Positions 45,088-55,065 of a DNA stretch of 64,000 bases are shown piece after piece. How positions within the stretch are numbered: position 1 is the stretch's first letter; each line of letters opens with the position of its first letter. This DNA comes from CAVPOO01 sp963707015. Its GTDB lineage: Bacteria > Pseudomonadota > Gammaproteobacteria > Thiohalobacterales > Thiohalobacteraceae. The stretch is from positions 1 through 64,000 of the forward strand of contig CAVPOO010000001.1 of NCBI GenBank assembly GCA_963707015.1, given 5' to 3'. The notes beneath the pieces were generated by a model. The model searched no databases. It was not told the origin of the DNA and was given only the letters and a program-made list of their open reading frames with translations. A program made the position numbers and the translations under genes.

Positions 45088-47676
45088 TCAGGGTTGAGGC
45101 ACGTCAAAGGGATTGTTGTAGTACTGAGCCCCGATATCGAGCCATTCGGCAATCAGCTTCAACTCGCCTGGTTCCAGCCGGCCTTCATGGCTAGCACCCA
45201 CGTTGAAGCGGCTGAAGAAGCTAGTGCTGGCCTGAGCACCAGCGGCTGACATGGCTGGAGCAACCGGAACCGAAACCGGTACCGGCAAACCTGTCGACGG
45301 GTCGATTGGCCCCGGGACCAACGTGTCCTGCAGAACCCCCATGTTTAGTTCCTGCTGGTTATCCGTAAACAGCAGTTCCCGATAAGACGTGAAGTGATCA
45401 GGCTCCTGATTCGAAGGCCCACCCGTGAGGTCGAGTTGTCCATCAGGTACCTGTGGCTGTCCCATCGCATTAACAGAGTTGTGACAAAGGTCGCACCGAT
45501 CAGCGCCCGCAACACCACGATCCTTTTCCCATAAGGGCTGGATATGCTGCTCGTAGTTGATGATGATCCGGCAGGTATTCGACCAACTGGTCTGACACTG
45601 CGCTGTTGTAGGAACAGAGGTGGTAAGATCCGCATAGTCGAAGCTGAAGCTGGCATCCTTTGCCCGAACTGCCGGATCGGTCCACACATCATCGTAAGCG
45701 AGGTCCACACTCGGTTCGAGTGCGTTTGGTATCAATGGCGAGCGGGACAGCGTCTCTGCCATGGTTTCACCAAAGTCGGCAAACAGTGCAGGATCCGTAT
45801 TTGGAAACGGCAACCCTGTGACGGGTGCGCCGGCATTGATCGAAGCAAAGCTGTTGCGCCGGCCATGTGACATACCACTGCTTACCGCATGGCAACCGTT
45901 ACAGCTGACTGTTTCCCCAGGCAGTACCTGAATCCAGTTTTGATGACGGCCCCCGATACGCCGGCCATTCTTGTCCAGCACACTGATGGCGAGCGGAACG
46001 TTGGCCGGCACCTTGACCTTCACTGAACCATCAGGCTGCACCGGCGCATACCCGATGATCTCCCGCATCAACTGCTGGGTGCTGCGCCCAAAAGCGGTAC
46101 TCGGTACGTCGATGACATCGTCATCTGGAATCCCTACAGCCTTGACAATCCTCAGGAACCGCGCCGGCCGTTGGTCCGCCGTTGTTAATGCGGGATCCGC
46201 CAGCGTCGTGATATCCGGTGCTGCCGCACCAAGGTTATTGTAGCTTCCATCAAAATCGTAAACGCTGCGAATATGCAACGCGCCGACACCTTCCGCAGCG
46301 AGGTTGGCATCCAGTTCGACCCCAGGGACTTTGTCGAAGATGATAGGTGGAAGTACGCGCGGTCGGGCTGCCACGGCATCTGTGTACATGAACCCTTCCT
46401 GTGGTGCCACAATAGGCACCTGGGTATCGGCATCCAGGTCAGCAATCCAGACCCCATAAACCGGCGGCGCTTCCTGCACGTTGGGTGCAGCGAGGCCCTG
46501 GGGAGTACATGGGGCGATGCGATTGTTCTCAATCAGACGACACGGGCTCCAGCTGACGAGCGCTCGATCCGTACCGTCCCAGATGGGATAAGCGGCACTA
46601 TACCGACCGCCTGGCGAAGGTGTGCCGTCCGTGTAGACATCGTTGATCGTAGCGGGACTTTGCGCAGGGCCCGGCAGACCCGTGACAGGCAAGGTAGATT
46701 GATTGTTCTCGACGTATGTTCCAACGTCGATCAGAACAATGTCGCCACCCTCGGCGGTTCCGGTGACAGGTCTGACGATAGTCATCAGCCGGCCGTCCTG
46801 CATCTCGTGCGCCTGCAGAAATTCGATTGTGGAGCCGTTCGTCCCCGTATTGTGACTTTGTGCTCCATACAGAAGCTCCAGTTCCGATCCATCGGGTTTC
46901 ATCCTGTACAGGCGGATCCCGCTGCGACTGCCCATATTGTCCCAGCGGCTGAAGACCACGTCGCCACTTCCAAGAACGGCGGGGTCAAAGTCGTGACTTT
47001 GATTAAAGGACACCTGATGGATGTCGCTGCCGTCTGCGTTCATCACATGCAGGACCAGTGCACGTTCGTTCCGGTCCTCGTCAAGAGCATCGAATTGCGG
47101 TTTGCCTTCATCGAGTAGCGTGGCCTTGGCATGCCGCTGGCGTGTCGATGAAAAGATAATTCGTCCATCGGGAAGGTAATGGGGCGTTACGTCCTCCCCC
47201 TCCTCCGCGGTAATGTCCGACGGGATGACGCGTTGCAGACGCTGGGTATCGATATCGAACTCCCAGATGTTCCATGTCGGCACCATGTCATCTGTAGGGT
47301 CCGGATCTGGAAGGCGCATCGCAAACACCAGCTTAGCCCCGTCAAAAGACACCTCGACATCTTTGACGTCACCCAGGCCACCGGTCACACCGACCGTTAC
47401 GTTACGTTCGGCAGCACTGGGCGAAGCAAGATCGCGGAAAAACAGGTCGCCACCGGCATTGAACGGTAACACCTCGCGGACGTCACTCTGATCCGGCACC
47501 GTCACTGGGCGGCGGACATAAGCAATACCGAAATCTTCGACAATCGGATCAAGATCACCACTTCCAGTGCTACCACCACCACAGCCAACCGTCAGGGCGG
47601 GAAGTATGACCAGGAGCAACGCGTGTCTTAAATGGAAAGAACCCCTCGTCAAAGACTGACCGTTCTGACTTTTCAT
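45088..47676 (-). CDS. HzsA-related c-type cytochrome lipoprotein
   Basis: An 862-residue protein; the ATG at 47676 has GAGG six bases upstream. The lipoprotein signal ends at LTVGCGGG. Residues about 60-500 look like a TolB/WD-type propeller (VTPHYLPDGRIIFSSTRQ, VMNADGSDIHQVSFN). The C-terminal third has two haem c motifs, CNGCH and CDLCH. This layout resembles proteins named after the middle domain of hydrazine synthase alpha; that is a fold relation, not proof of hydrazine chemistry. It leads the - strand half of the locus. Confidence 0.85.
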   Translation of the reverse strand: MKSQNGQSLTRGSFHLRHALLLVILPALTVGCGGGSTGSGDLDPIVEDFGIAYVRRPVTVPDQSDVREVLPFNAGGDLFFRDLASPSAAERNVTVGVTGGLGDVKDVEVSFDGAKLVFAMRLPDPDPTDDMVPTWNIWEFDIDTQRLQRVIPSDITAEEGEDVTPHYLPDGRIIFSSTRQRHAKATLLDEGKPQFDALDEDRNERALVLHVMNADGSDIHQVSFNQSHDFDPAVLGSGDVVFSRWDNMGSRSGIRLYRMKPDGSELELLYGAQSHNTGTNGSTIEFLQAHEMQDGRLMTIVRPVTGTAEGGDIVLIDVGTYVENNQSTLPVTGLPGPAQSPATINDVYTDGTPSPGGRYSAAYPIWDGTDRALVSWSPCRLIENNRIAPCTPQGLAAPNVQEAPPVYGVWIADLDADTQVPIVAPQEGFMYTDAVAARPRVLPPIIFDKVPGVELDANLAAEGVGALHIRSVYDFDGSYNNLGAAAPDITTLADPALTTADQRPARFLRIVKAVGIPDDDVIDVPSTAFGRSTQQLMREIIGYAPVQPDGSVKVKVPANVPLAISVLDKNGRRIGGRHQNWIQVLPGETVSCNGCHAVSSGMSHGRRNSFASINAGAPVTGLPFPNTDPALFADFGETMAETLSRSPLIPNALEPSVDLAYDDVWTDPAVRAKDASFSFDYADLTTSVPTTAQCQTSWSNTCRIIINYEQHIQPLWEKDRGVAGADRCDLCHNSVNAMGQPQVPDGQLDLTGGPSNQEPDHFTSYRELLFTDNQQELNMGVLQDTLVPGPIDPSTGLPVPVSVPVAPAMSAAGAQASTSFFSRFNVGASHEGRLEPGELKLIAEWLDIGAQYYNNPFDVPQP

Positions 47677-48294
47677 ATTGCGCCTCACCTGCAATTCCCA
47701 AGGTACCGTTTTCGTCGCTGGACCCTCGGCCGTGCCGCCCGTGTCGCCGTCTTCCCGTAGCTTTCTTTAATGCGGCACACCGGCCGTATTTGTCGCCCGC
47801 GGACAGACGGGTAAATCGGCCAACAATCCAACTTCTATACTCACCACGACAAAAATGCAGACTTGCTGGATGTTTTGGCAGAAAACCGATCCCTTGTCTC
47901 AATAGGGCTGCCAGGATTCATTATTAATCGCCGCAGGCTAAGCAAACTGCGTACAGAATCACGGACGGGTTCCCTGTTTCTGCAGCCACGATCACAAAAC
48001 GTTTTCATAACTTCTGCAGAATAGAACTCAAGACCTGGCTGGCCGACCGAAGTCCAGCTCAGAATAAAGAATATCGACTGTCTGTCGATCTCTACCGAAC
48101 AACTAAAAGTCATCCGAATGACGCAGTCGCAGGACAATACCAGCGCCGGGGGGAGAAAACGTTGGTTCCCGACAGCTACAGGGATCGGCTCTCGCAATAA
48201 ATCCACGGATTGAAAGGGACAGCAGAAAAGGCCAGGCCACTTTGTCAGTTGGCAGGCCTTTCATTGGCCATCTGCGTCCCACAGGACGCACGTT
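47677..48294. promoter_or_regulatory. divergent spacer of the cytochrome locus
   Basis: A 618-base region between two divergently transcribed operons; promoters for both must lie here. I see no clear sigma-70 pair and no convincing gene. Near the right end AAAAGGCCAGGCCAC and GGCAGGCCTTTC (48224-48263) form an imperfect hairpin just before the + strand gene. Long untranslated leaders or regulator sites are likely given its size. Confidence 0.45.
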
Positions 48295-49491
48295 ATGAGG
48301 CGCGCTGCAATGCTGAAACAGAAAACCGTATTTAAGGTTGCGATGCTGACAACCCTGACCTTGTCGGTCTTCGCCGGCAGTATCCCTTATGTTTCCGCTG
48401 GGACTCGTGAACAGGCCAAGCGCATTCACGATCGGCTCGCTGGCGTGCCACCGTCAGCATCGGTATTGGACGCCATGGAAACTGACATCGCAACAGGCGG
48501 TGTCAGTGGCCTAGAAACAGCAGCGTACAGGGCGATGGAAAACAGTGCGTTTTACAACGTGACCCTGAAGAATTTCGTTACGCCATGGACCAATAAGGAC
48601 CAGACGGTCTTTGCACCCCTTAACGATTACACGGCCACGGCCATTGGCATGGTCCGCGATGATGAACCGTTCAACACGGTGCTCTCCGCTGACGTGCTCT
48701 ATATCGGGAGCTCCAGCGGACTGCCGGCGTACTCCATGAGTAATAACAACCATTATCAGGCACTCGAAGATCAAGGCGTCGACCTTAAGACCGATCTCGT
48801 AAAAGCGACCCAGTCTGGACTCACTACTCTCCCTGCTTCCGCTACGGCAGGCGTCATGACAACCCGAGCAGGCGCGGAGGCGTTCTTTTTTGCCGGCACG
48901 AACAGGGCCATGTTCCGCTTTACCATGCTGAACCATCTTTGTAGCGATCTCGAACAGGTCAAGGACATTACCCGCCCGCCAGACCGCATTCGGCAGGATG
49001 TCTCCCGAAGTCCAGGTGGCGATAGTCGTATCTTCCTCAACTCATGTATTGGTTGCCATAGCGGTATGGATGCCTTGGCAGGGGCATTCGCCTACTACGA
49101 GTGGGACGACAACGCCGCGCAACTCATCTATACCCAGGGCAACGTTCAAGGCAAACACCTGATCAACGCCGATAATTTCAAATATGGTTACGTCACAACC
49201 GACGACAGTTGGGTCAACTACTGGCGGAATGGGCAGAATGCCCTGCTGGGTTGGGATGGCTTACTGCCGGGCCAAGGTAACGGCGCCAAGGCCCTCGGTG
49301 AGGAACTGGGCAATGCGGATGCTTTTGCCGAATGTCAGGTCACTAAAGTCTTCAGAACGGTCTGCCTGCGCGATCCGGGTAACCCGTCCGACCGAACTCA
49401 GGTGGCCCAAATGGCATACAACTTCAAGGCTAATGGCTACAAGATGAAGCAGGTCTTTGCCGAAGCTGCTGTGTACTGTAAGGGTGATTGA
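48295..49491 (+). CDS. exported mono-haem cytochrome-like protein
   Basis: A 398-residue protein with a signal peptide ending near YVSAG. A single haem c motif, CIGCH, lies at about residue 245 in FLNSCIGCHSGMDALAG. I do not recognise a named family. A second ATG at 48310 would shorten the signal sequence by five residues and is possible. It starts a three-gene + strand operon, overlapping or abutting the LamG gene. Confidence 0.8.
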   Translation: MRRAAMLKQKTVFKVAMLTTLTLSVFAGSIPYVSAGTREQAKRIHDRLAGVPPSASVLDAMETDIATGGVSGLETAAYRAMENSAFYNVTLKNFVTPWTNKDQTVFAPLNDYTATAIGMVRDDEPFNTVLSADVLYIGSSSGLPAYSMSNNNHYQALEDQGVDLKTDLVKATQSGLTTLPASATAGVMTTRAGAEAFFFAGTNRAMFRFTMLNHLCSDLEQVKDITRPPDRIRQDVSRSPGGDSRIFLNSCIGCHSGMDALAGAFAYYEWDDNAAQLIYTQGNVQGKHLINADNFKYGYVTTDDSWVNYWRNGQNALLGWDGLLPGQGNGAKALGEELGNADAFAECQVTKVFRTVCLRDPGNPSDRTQVAQMAYNFKANGYKMKQVFAEAAVYCKGD

Positions 49492-49547
49492 TGGACCACC
49501 ATCCAGGTTGCACCACGGGAATAAACGAGGTCTCCGGAGAACACGAC

Positions 49548-52106
49548 ATGAATCACTCACACGTCCCGGCGAACATACTAGTTCAGTTCGTGTCCAGACA
49601 CAGGTTCGGCGCACTCGAAACATTGACATTGCTCGCTGTGGTAGTGCTCGTCATAGCACTGCCCGGCTGTGGTGGAGGCGCAAGTACAGAGACGCTACCC
49701 GTTACAAATAGCGCGATCAGCAATTCCTATACGGGTCCGGCACCTGCTACTGCGGACGTTCAAGCGTTCAAACTGAACGTGTGGGACAATTTGAAGGCGA
49801 CTAACCGCTGTGGTGGATGCCACATTGCCGGCGGTCAGACACCGATGTTTGTCCGCCAGGATGACGTCAACCTGGCATACGCCGCCGCCAATCCCGTAGT
49901 GAATCTGAGCTCACCGGCAGATTCCCGCCTGGTTACCAAAGTGGCCGAGGGCCATAATTGCTGGCTCCAGAGTGATGCTGCGTGCGGTGCTGTCATGACA
50001 GCATTCATTGAGGCTTGGGCCGGAGGCTCACTCGTTGGTGGCGGCAAGCAGATCGAGCTTAAGGCGCCGCTGATCAAGGATGTCGGTGCCAGCAAGAGTT
50101 TCCCGGGCGACTCTAACCTGTTCGCCAGCACGGTTCATCCGCTGCTGACAGCCCACTGCGTCGGCTGCCACACCGAGTCTTCCGCAACACCACAGTCCCC
50201 GTTCTTTGCCAATAGCGATCCCGCTTCTGCCTACGACGCTGCAAAATCCAAGATCAATCTCGATGACCCGGCCAGATCCCGGCTGGTGATTCGCTTACGC
50301 GACGAGTTTCATAACTGCTGGAGCGGCGACTGCCAGATTGATGCGAACACAATGGAAGCACAGATCCTCGCCTTTTCCAACCAGATCCCATTGACCCAGG
50401 TCGACCCCTTGCTGGTCGTCAGCAAGGCGTTGCAGCTCGTCGATGGTATCGTCGCGGCAGGCGGCAGCCGCTTTGAGAACAACGTCATCGCATTGTATGA
50501 ATTCAAGACTGGCCAGGGAAGCATTGCCTACGACACCAGCGGTGTAGAACCGGCACTTAACCTGAATCTATCGGGCAATGTCAGCTGGGTAGGCGGCTAT
50601 GGCATCGAAATCGTTGACGGAAAGGCCCAGGGCTCCACAGCCGCGAGCAAGAAGTTACATGACCTGATCACGTCAACCGGTGAGTATTCAATCGAAGCCT
50701 GGGTTGTACCTGCCAATGTAACTCAAGAGGACTCCCGCATTGTCACTTACTCGGCCGGCACAACTGCCAGAAACTTCACGCTCGGGCAGACCCAGTATAA
50801 CTATGACTTCATGCATCGGAGCAGCAGCACCGACGCCGATGGCCAGCCGGCCTTGTCAACGGCCGACGCTGATGAAGATCTGCAGGCCACACTGCAACAT
50901 GTCGTGGTGACGTATGACCCGGCAAATGGCCGCCGCACCTACGTCAATGGGGTGTTCACTGATGATCTCGACCCAGTGCCGGGAGGCACACTGGCGGCGT
51001 GGGATGATAGTTTCGCCTTTGTGCTAGGCAATGAAGTCTCCGGCGACCGCCTGTGGCAAGGCAAACTGCGCCTCGTCGCCATTCACAGCCGGGCCCTGGC
51101 TCTCGATCAGATCATCCAGAATTTCGAGGCTGGTGTCGGTGAGAAATTTTTCCTACTGTTCAGCGTGAGCGACCTTGTCAATGTTCCGGAAAGCTACATA
51201 ATGTTTGAGGTCAGCCAGTTCGACAGCTACAGCTACCTGTTCAACACCCCGACATTCATCAGCCTGGATCCCACTGCCCAGCCAGGCGACATCCCCATTC
51301 AGGCGATGCGAATCGGTATCAACGGCCAGGAGGCGGCCGTGGGCCAGGCCTATCGGAATCTGAACACAGCCATCACGGATGCCGAGTACACGGCGATCGG
51401 CCAGACACTATCTGGCTTAGGCACCATCGTCGCACTCGAAAAGGGACCAGATTCTGACGAGTTCTTTCTCACGTTCGAGGTACTCGGAAACAACGTCAAC
51501 GTAGTTACGGAGCCTGCGCCGCTACAACCCGGACTGCCGCCTGTACTGCCCGCGACATCGGATATTGGTCTGCGCACTTTTGACGAGATCAATGCGACAA
51601 TGTCCCAGATAACGGGTGTCGGCGCCACACGGACCGGCGTTAAGACTACGTTTGACACGATCAAACAGCAGTTGCCATCGGTTGAGAACATCGAGGGCTT
51701 CCTCTCTGCGCATCAGATGGCTGTGTCGCAACTCGCCATCGAGTACTGCAATGCACTCGTCGAAGACAATGCGCTGCGTACCGACTTCTTTGGGAGTTTC
51801 GCGTTCACTGCAGGTGTGGCTAGCGCTTTCGGCAGCGGTGATTCGGCAGAGAAAAACGAAATTCTAAATACGCTGTATGACAATATTGTCGGACTTAAGG
51901 GCACAGCTTCCGTCGACCTGGCCGCCACACCAACCCGCGCTGAAGTCAAGCTGGAACTTATCGGTCCGGCAGGTGCGAACCCGAACAACCTCTTTGACCG
52001 ACTTACCGCTGCCTGTCAACCTGGTTGTGATGCGGTCCGCACCAGAAGTATCGTCAAATCAATGTGCGCAGCAACTTTAGCAAGTGCTGCAATACTGGGG
52101 CAGTAA
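49548..52106 (+). CDS. LamG-domain dihaem lipoprotein
   Basis: An 852-residue protein from the ATG at 49548, which has GGAG nine bases upstream. The lipoprotein signal ends at ALPGCGGG. Two haem c motifs, CGGCH and CVGCH, lie within the first 220 residues, each followed by a pair of further cysteines (CWLQSDAAC, CWSGDC). A concanavalin-like LamG domain spans about 335-535 (YSIEAWVVPANVT, LQHVVVTYDPANGRRTYVNG). The C-terminal third is alpha-rich and unassigned. It is likely anchored to the outer membrane. Confidence 0.83.
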   Translation: MNHSHVPANILVQFVSRHRFGALETLTLLAVVVLVIALPGCGGGASTETLPVTNSAISNSYTGPAPATADVQAFKLNVWDNLKATNRCGGCHIAGGQTPMFVRQDDVNLAYAAANPVVNLSSPADSRLVTKVAEGHNCWLQSDAACGAVMTAFIEAWAGGSLVGGGKQIELKAPLIKDVGASKSFPGDSNLFASTVHPLLTAHCVGCHTESSATPQSPFFANSDPASAYDAAKSKINLDDPARSRLVIRLRDEFHNCWSGDCQIDANTMEAQILAFSNQIPLTQVDPLLVVSKALQLVDGIVAAGGSRFENNVIALYEFKTGQGSIAYDTSGVEPALNLNLSGNVSWVGGYGIEIVDGKAQGSTAASKKLHDLITSTGEYSIEAWVVPANVTQEDSRIVTYSAGTTARNFTLGQTQYNYDFMHRSSSTDADGQPALSTADADEDLQATLQHVVVTYDPANGRRTYVNGVFTDDLDPVPGGTLAAWDDSFAFVLGNEVSGDRLWQGKLRLVAIHSRALALDQIIQNFEAGVGEKFFLLFSVSDLVNVPESYIMFEVSQFDSYSYLFNTPTFISLDPTAQPGDIPIQAMRIGINGQEAAVGQAYRNLNTAITDAEYTAIGQTLSGLGTIVALEKGPDSDEFFLTFEVLGNNVNVVTEPAPLQPGLPPVLPATSDIGLRTFDEINATMSQITGVGATRTGVKTTFDTIKQQLPSVENIEGFLSAHQMAVSQLAIEYCNALVEDNALRTDFFGSFAFTAGVASAFGSGDSAEKNEILNTLYDNIVGLKGTASVDLAATPTRAEVKLELIGPAGANPNNLFDRLTAACQPGCDAVRTRSIVKSMCAATLASAAILGQ

Positions 52107-52130
52107 TCGGTCATTCGTGAGGAACTAATC

Positions 52131-53750
52131 ATGGCAAAGAAACACAAGTCATTCTCGCCGGACGAACCCCTGCGCCATCCGGATCATCGGCGCCCGACTA
52201 CGCGCCGAGACTTCATTGCACAAGGTTTTCTCAGAGGCGCCGCACTGGTAACAGCTCCTTCGATTTTAAGCCTGCTCACCAATCCGCGTCTGGCGCACGC
52301 TCTGTCGTTGGACCTGGATGACCCCGTTGGTGGTAACGGGATGGCACAGGCCATTGGTTGTGAACTGGGGGGTCTCGCGGGCACCGCCAAAATTCCCTTT
52401 ATCTGTTTTGATCTTGCCGGTGGCGCCAACATCTCGGGGTCAAATGTCTTAGTTGGAAAACAGGGAGGACAGCTGGATCTGTTGTCCACGGCCGGCTACA
52501 GCAAGATGGGGCTGCCCGGCGATATGATTCCGGGTGTGGCAGAGGCAACGCCCACTGCCACCAGTAATGGTGACCACACAGATACGACGCTGGGGCTGGC
52601 TTTTCATTCCGACAGCGCCATGCTGCGTGGAATTTTAGAGAGGGCCGGAGGCCAGGCCGCCAACATCAACGGCGCTGTAATACCGGCGCGCTCTGACAAT
52701 GACACGGGCAATAATCCACACAACCCGATGTACGGGCTTGCGATGGCAGGTAGCGTCGGCAGCGTTGTCACTTTGATTGGCTCACGCAGTTCAGACTCCG
52801 GCGGCAACTCAATGGCGCCGGCGATGATGATCAACCCTGAGATACGCCCAGCCAAGGTTGACCGGCCCAGTGATGTCACGGGCATGGTAGATACCGGCAA
52901 CCTCACCGGGGTTCTCAACGACCCCGCCGACGTGGTTGCTGTGATGGAATCCATTGCGCGCATCAGCGACAGCAAACTCGCTCGGATCGATACCAAACTG
53001 TCAGCGCTCAACACCGGTGCTGATCTGGCGGTCAAGAATCTGGTGCGCTGCGGCTACCTAAAATCCGCCGATCTCGCGGAACGTTTTGCGGGCGTAAACA
53101 TCGATCCATCCCTGGATACAGAGATCGTTGGAGGCGGCGGTATCTTCAGCCAGGCTGAATTCGACAACGACAACGAGTTTCGCAAGACCGCCTCAGTCAT
53201 GAAGATGGTAGTCGACGGGTATGCCGGCGCCGGCACCATCACTATGGGCGGTTATGATTACCACACGGGTGATCGGTCCACCGGCGAAGCGCGTGATCTG
53301 AGGGCAGGACGCTGTATGGGTGCTTGCCTTGAATACGCCGCGCGCAGGGGTGTGCCGCTAATGATGTACGTATTCAGTGATGGCTCAGTGTTCAGTAACG
53401 GAACGGTGGACAATTCTACCAATGGGCGCGGAAAGGGAGTCTGGACCGGCGACAATTCGTCGACGGCTGCATCCTTCTTTCTCGTCTACAATCCAGGCAG
53501 CCGGCCTTTGCTCCTCGGGACAAACGCCCAGGAACAGGCTCAGCATCAGCAGATTGGCTGGTTCCGGCCGGATGGCTCTGTCGAGACCGCCGCAACCCCG
53601 GCGGCCAATCAGGTCAATCTCCTGGTTGAAACGGTCATCCTCAACTATATGGCGCTCCATGGCGAACAGGCCAACTTCCCTCTACTGTTCCCGACACTAG
53701 GCAATCCGACCCTCATGGACAGCCTGACGGCGTTCGCACCGCTTGCATAG
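52131..53750 (+). CDS. Tat-exported protein of unknown function
   Basis: A 539-residue protein. A twin-arginine signal is clear: TTRRDFIAQGFLRGAALV, followed by an APSILSLL stretch, so it is folded in the cytoplasm before export, usually with a cofactor. The body has CFDLAGGANISGSN and TMGGYDYHTGDRSTGEARD, which recall the DUF1501/alkaline-phosphatase-like exported proteins. Relatives are, as I recall, often automatically labelled GspF, which does not fit: there are no membrane helices. It closes the + strand operon. Confidence 0.8.
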   Translation: MAKKHKSFSPDEPLRHPDHRRPTTRRDFIAQGFLRGAALVTAPSILSLLTNPRLAHALSLDLDDPVGGNGMAQAIGCELGGLAGTAKIPFICFDLAGGANISGSNVLVGKQGGQLDLLSTAGYSKMGLPGDMIPGVAEATPTATSNGDHTDTTLGLAFHSDSAMLRGILERAGGQAANINGAVIPARSDNDTGNNPHNPMYGLAMAGSVGSVVTLIGSRSSDSGGNSMAPAMMINPEIRPAKVDRPSDVTGMVDTGNLTGVLNDPADVVAVMESIARISDSKLARIDTKLSALNTGADLAVKNLVRCGYLKSADLAERFAGVNIDPSLDTEIVGGGGIFSQAEFDNDNEFRKTASVMKMVVDGYAGAGTITMGGYDYHTGDRSTGEARDLRAGRCMGACLEYAARRGVPLMMYVFSDGSVFSNGTVDNSTNGRGKGVWTGDNSSTAASFFLVYNPGSRPLLLGTNAQEQAQHQQIGWFRPDGSVETAATPAANQVNLLVETVILNYMALHGEQANFPLLFPTLGNPTLMDSLTAFAPLA

Positions 53751-53788
53751 ATGTTCAGAGGCTACCAGCCTTCTTCGATAGGGACGAT

Positions 53789-54259
53789 TTACACGTCCCG
53801 GCTGAATCGCATAAGCCGCGCGTCGCCGATCATGCCAGAGAACACGTTCGCGCTGACGTGCACCAACTGCTCGTGGTCACCGGCATCGAAATAGATGTCC
53901 GTCTGCTCGGCAACGGCATCATCCACGACCGTTTCCAACCCGTAGGCCTGGCCGAGAGGCGGAATAGCGCCCACTTCACAGTCGCCGAAAATCGGGCCGA
54001 GTTCCCTTTCCGTCGCCAGCCCCAGGCGTCGGTTCGTCTGCCGGTGTAACTCACCCAGGTCAATCTTGTAGGTTGCCGGTAGTACTGCCATCACGTACCC
54101 CTTGTCATCCTCCAATACAACCGTCTTGGCAATGCGGTTACCCGGGACGTGGGCAGCCCGTGTCGTTTCCATGCTGGTTGCCGTGTGGTTATGCACCACA
54201 ACGCTATAATCAATGTCGTGGGCCTGCAGATACTGCATTACACGTTTCGCCATCGCCAT
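53789..54259 (-). CDS. YbaK/ProX-type aminoacyl-tRNA deacylase
   Basis: A 156-residue single-domain protein; the ATG at 54259 has GGGAGG about ten bases upstream. YbaK-family features are VVHNHTATSMETTRAAHVPGNRIAKTVVLEDDKGYVMAVLPA, with the conserved lysine near the middle, and GAIPPLGQAYGLETVVDD. Such proteins hydrolyse mischarged tRNAs. It converges on the Tat-protein operon and is probably an independent gene. Confidence 0.88.
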   Translation of the reverse strand: MAMAKRVMQYLQAHDIDYSVVVHNHTATSMETTRAAHVPGNRIAKTVVLEDDKGYVMAVLPATYKIDLGELHRQTNRRLGLATERELGPIFGDCEVGAIPPLGQAYGLETVVDDAVAEQTDIYFDAGDHEQLVHVSANVFSGMIGDARLMRFSRDV

Positions 54260-54393
54260 GGTCCTGTCCTCCCTGCGCTGCCACGAACGATCAAATCCTC
54301 CCCAACCAAGAGTGGAAAAGGATCTACCGCCCCCCAAGTATAGGCTAGGCGTGACGAGTTATGAGACAGCCGCTGAGATACCGTAGAGCGATC

Positions 54394-54969
54394 TTAATGA
54401 TTAAGCATATTGATTCGGTAACGCCGCGGTGCGCCAGGTAATCGTTCTATATCCCCGACGTGGACTCGAAAGCCCCCCGTAGACCGGTCCGCAAAATAGA
54501 GGCCAAGCGTCTCTTTAATCACCGGAAATGCGAGGTCATCCCAAGGTATATCTTTTTCCTGGTAGAGCTGGACGTCGAGGCTTTCATTGCCGGCTCCGAA
54601 ATCCAGATTGAGCAGACGCGCCCGGAACAGCAGGTATACCTGATTGATGTGTGGCAGATTGAAAACGGTGTACAGCGATTCAATCCGTACATTGGCCCTG
54701 GCTTCCTCATGGGTCTCGCGTTCTGCGGCCTCGAGTGCAGTTTCGCCGTTCTCCATGAAACCGGCCGGCAGCGTCCACAAGCCAAAACGCGGCTCAATGC
54801 CACGCTGGCACAGCAGAATCTGGCCTTCCCATTCCGGGATGCAACCGGCGACAATGTTTGGGTTCTGATAGTGGATGCTGTGACAGGCGTCACACACGTA
54901 ACGCGGCCGGTTATCGCCTTCGGGAATGCGCAAAGTAACAGGGGCTGCACAGTGGCTGCAGAATTTCAT
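54394..54969 (-). CDS. Nudix hydrolase with zinc ribbon
   Basis: A 191-residue protein from the ATG at 54969 (MKFCSHCAAPV). An N-terminal zinc ribbon uses CSHC and CDAC. The Nudix box reads GFMENGETALEAAERETHEEA, matching GX5EX7REUXEE. The family removes nucleoside diphosphate-linked groups; the zinc ribbon resembles NudC and related NADH or ADP-ribose hydrolases, but the substrate is not certain. Confidence 0.88.
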   Translation of the reverse strand: MKFCSHCAAPVTLRIPEGDNRPRYVCDACHSIHYQNPNIVAGCIPEWEGQILLCQRGIEPRFGLWTLPAGFMENGETALEAAERETHEEARANVRIESLYTVFNLPHINQVYLLFRARLLNLDFGAGNESLDVQLYQEKDIPWDDLAFPVIKETLGLYFADRSTGGFRVHVGDIERLPGAPRRYRINMLNH

Positions 54970-55065
54970 GATGGCTTGCGTATCGAGCCGCATATCAAAA
55001 CCGTTGACTCACTGCCATCATAATCGATCACTGGTGGTGCCACCACAAAAAAGGCCGCCATATAC

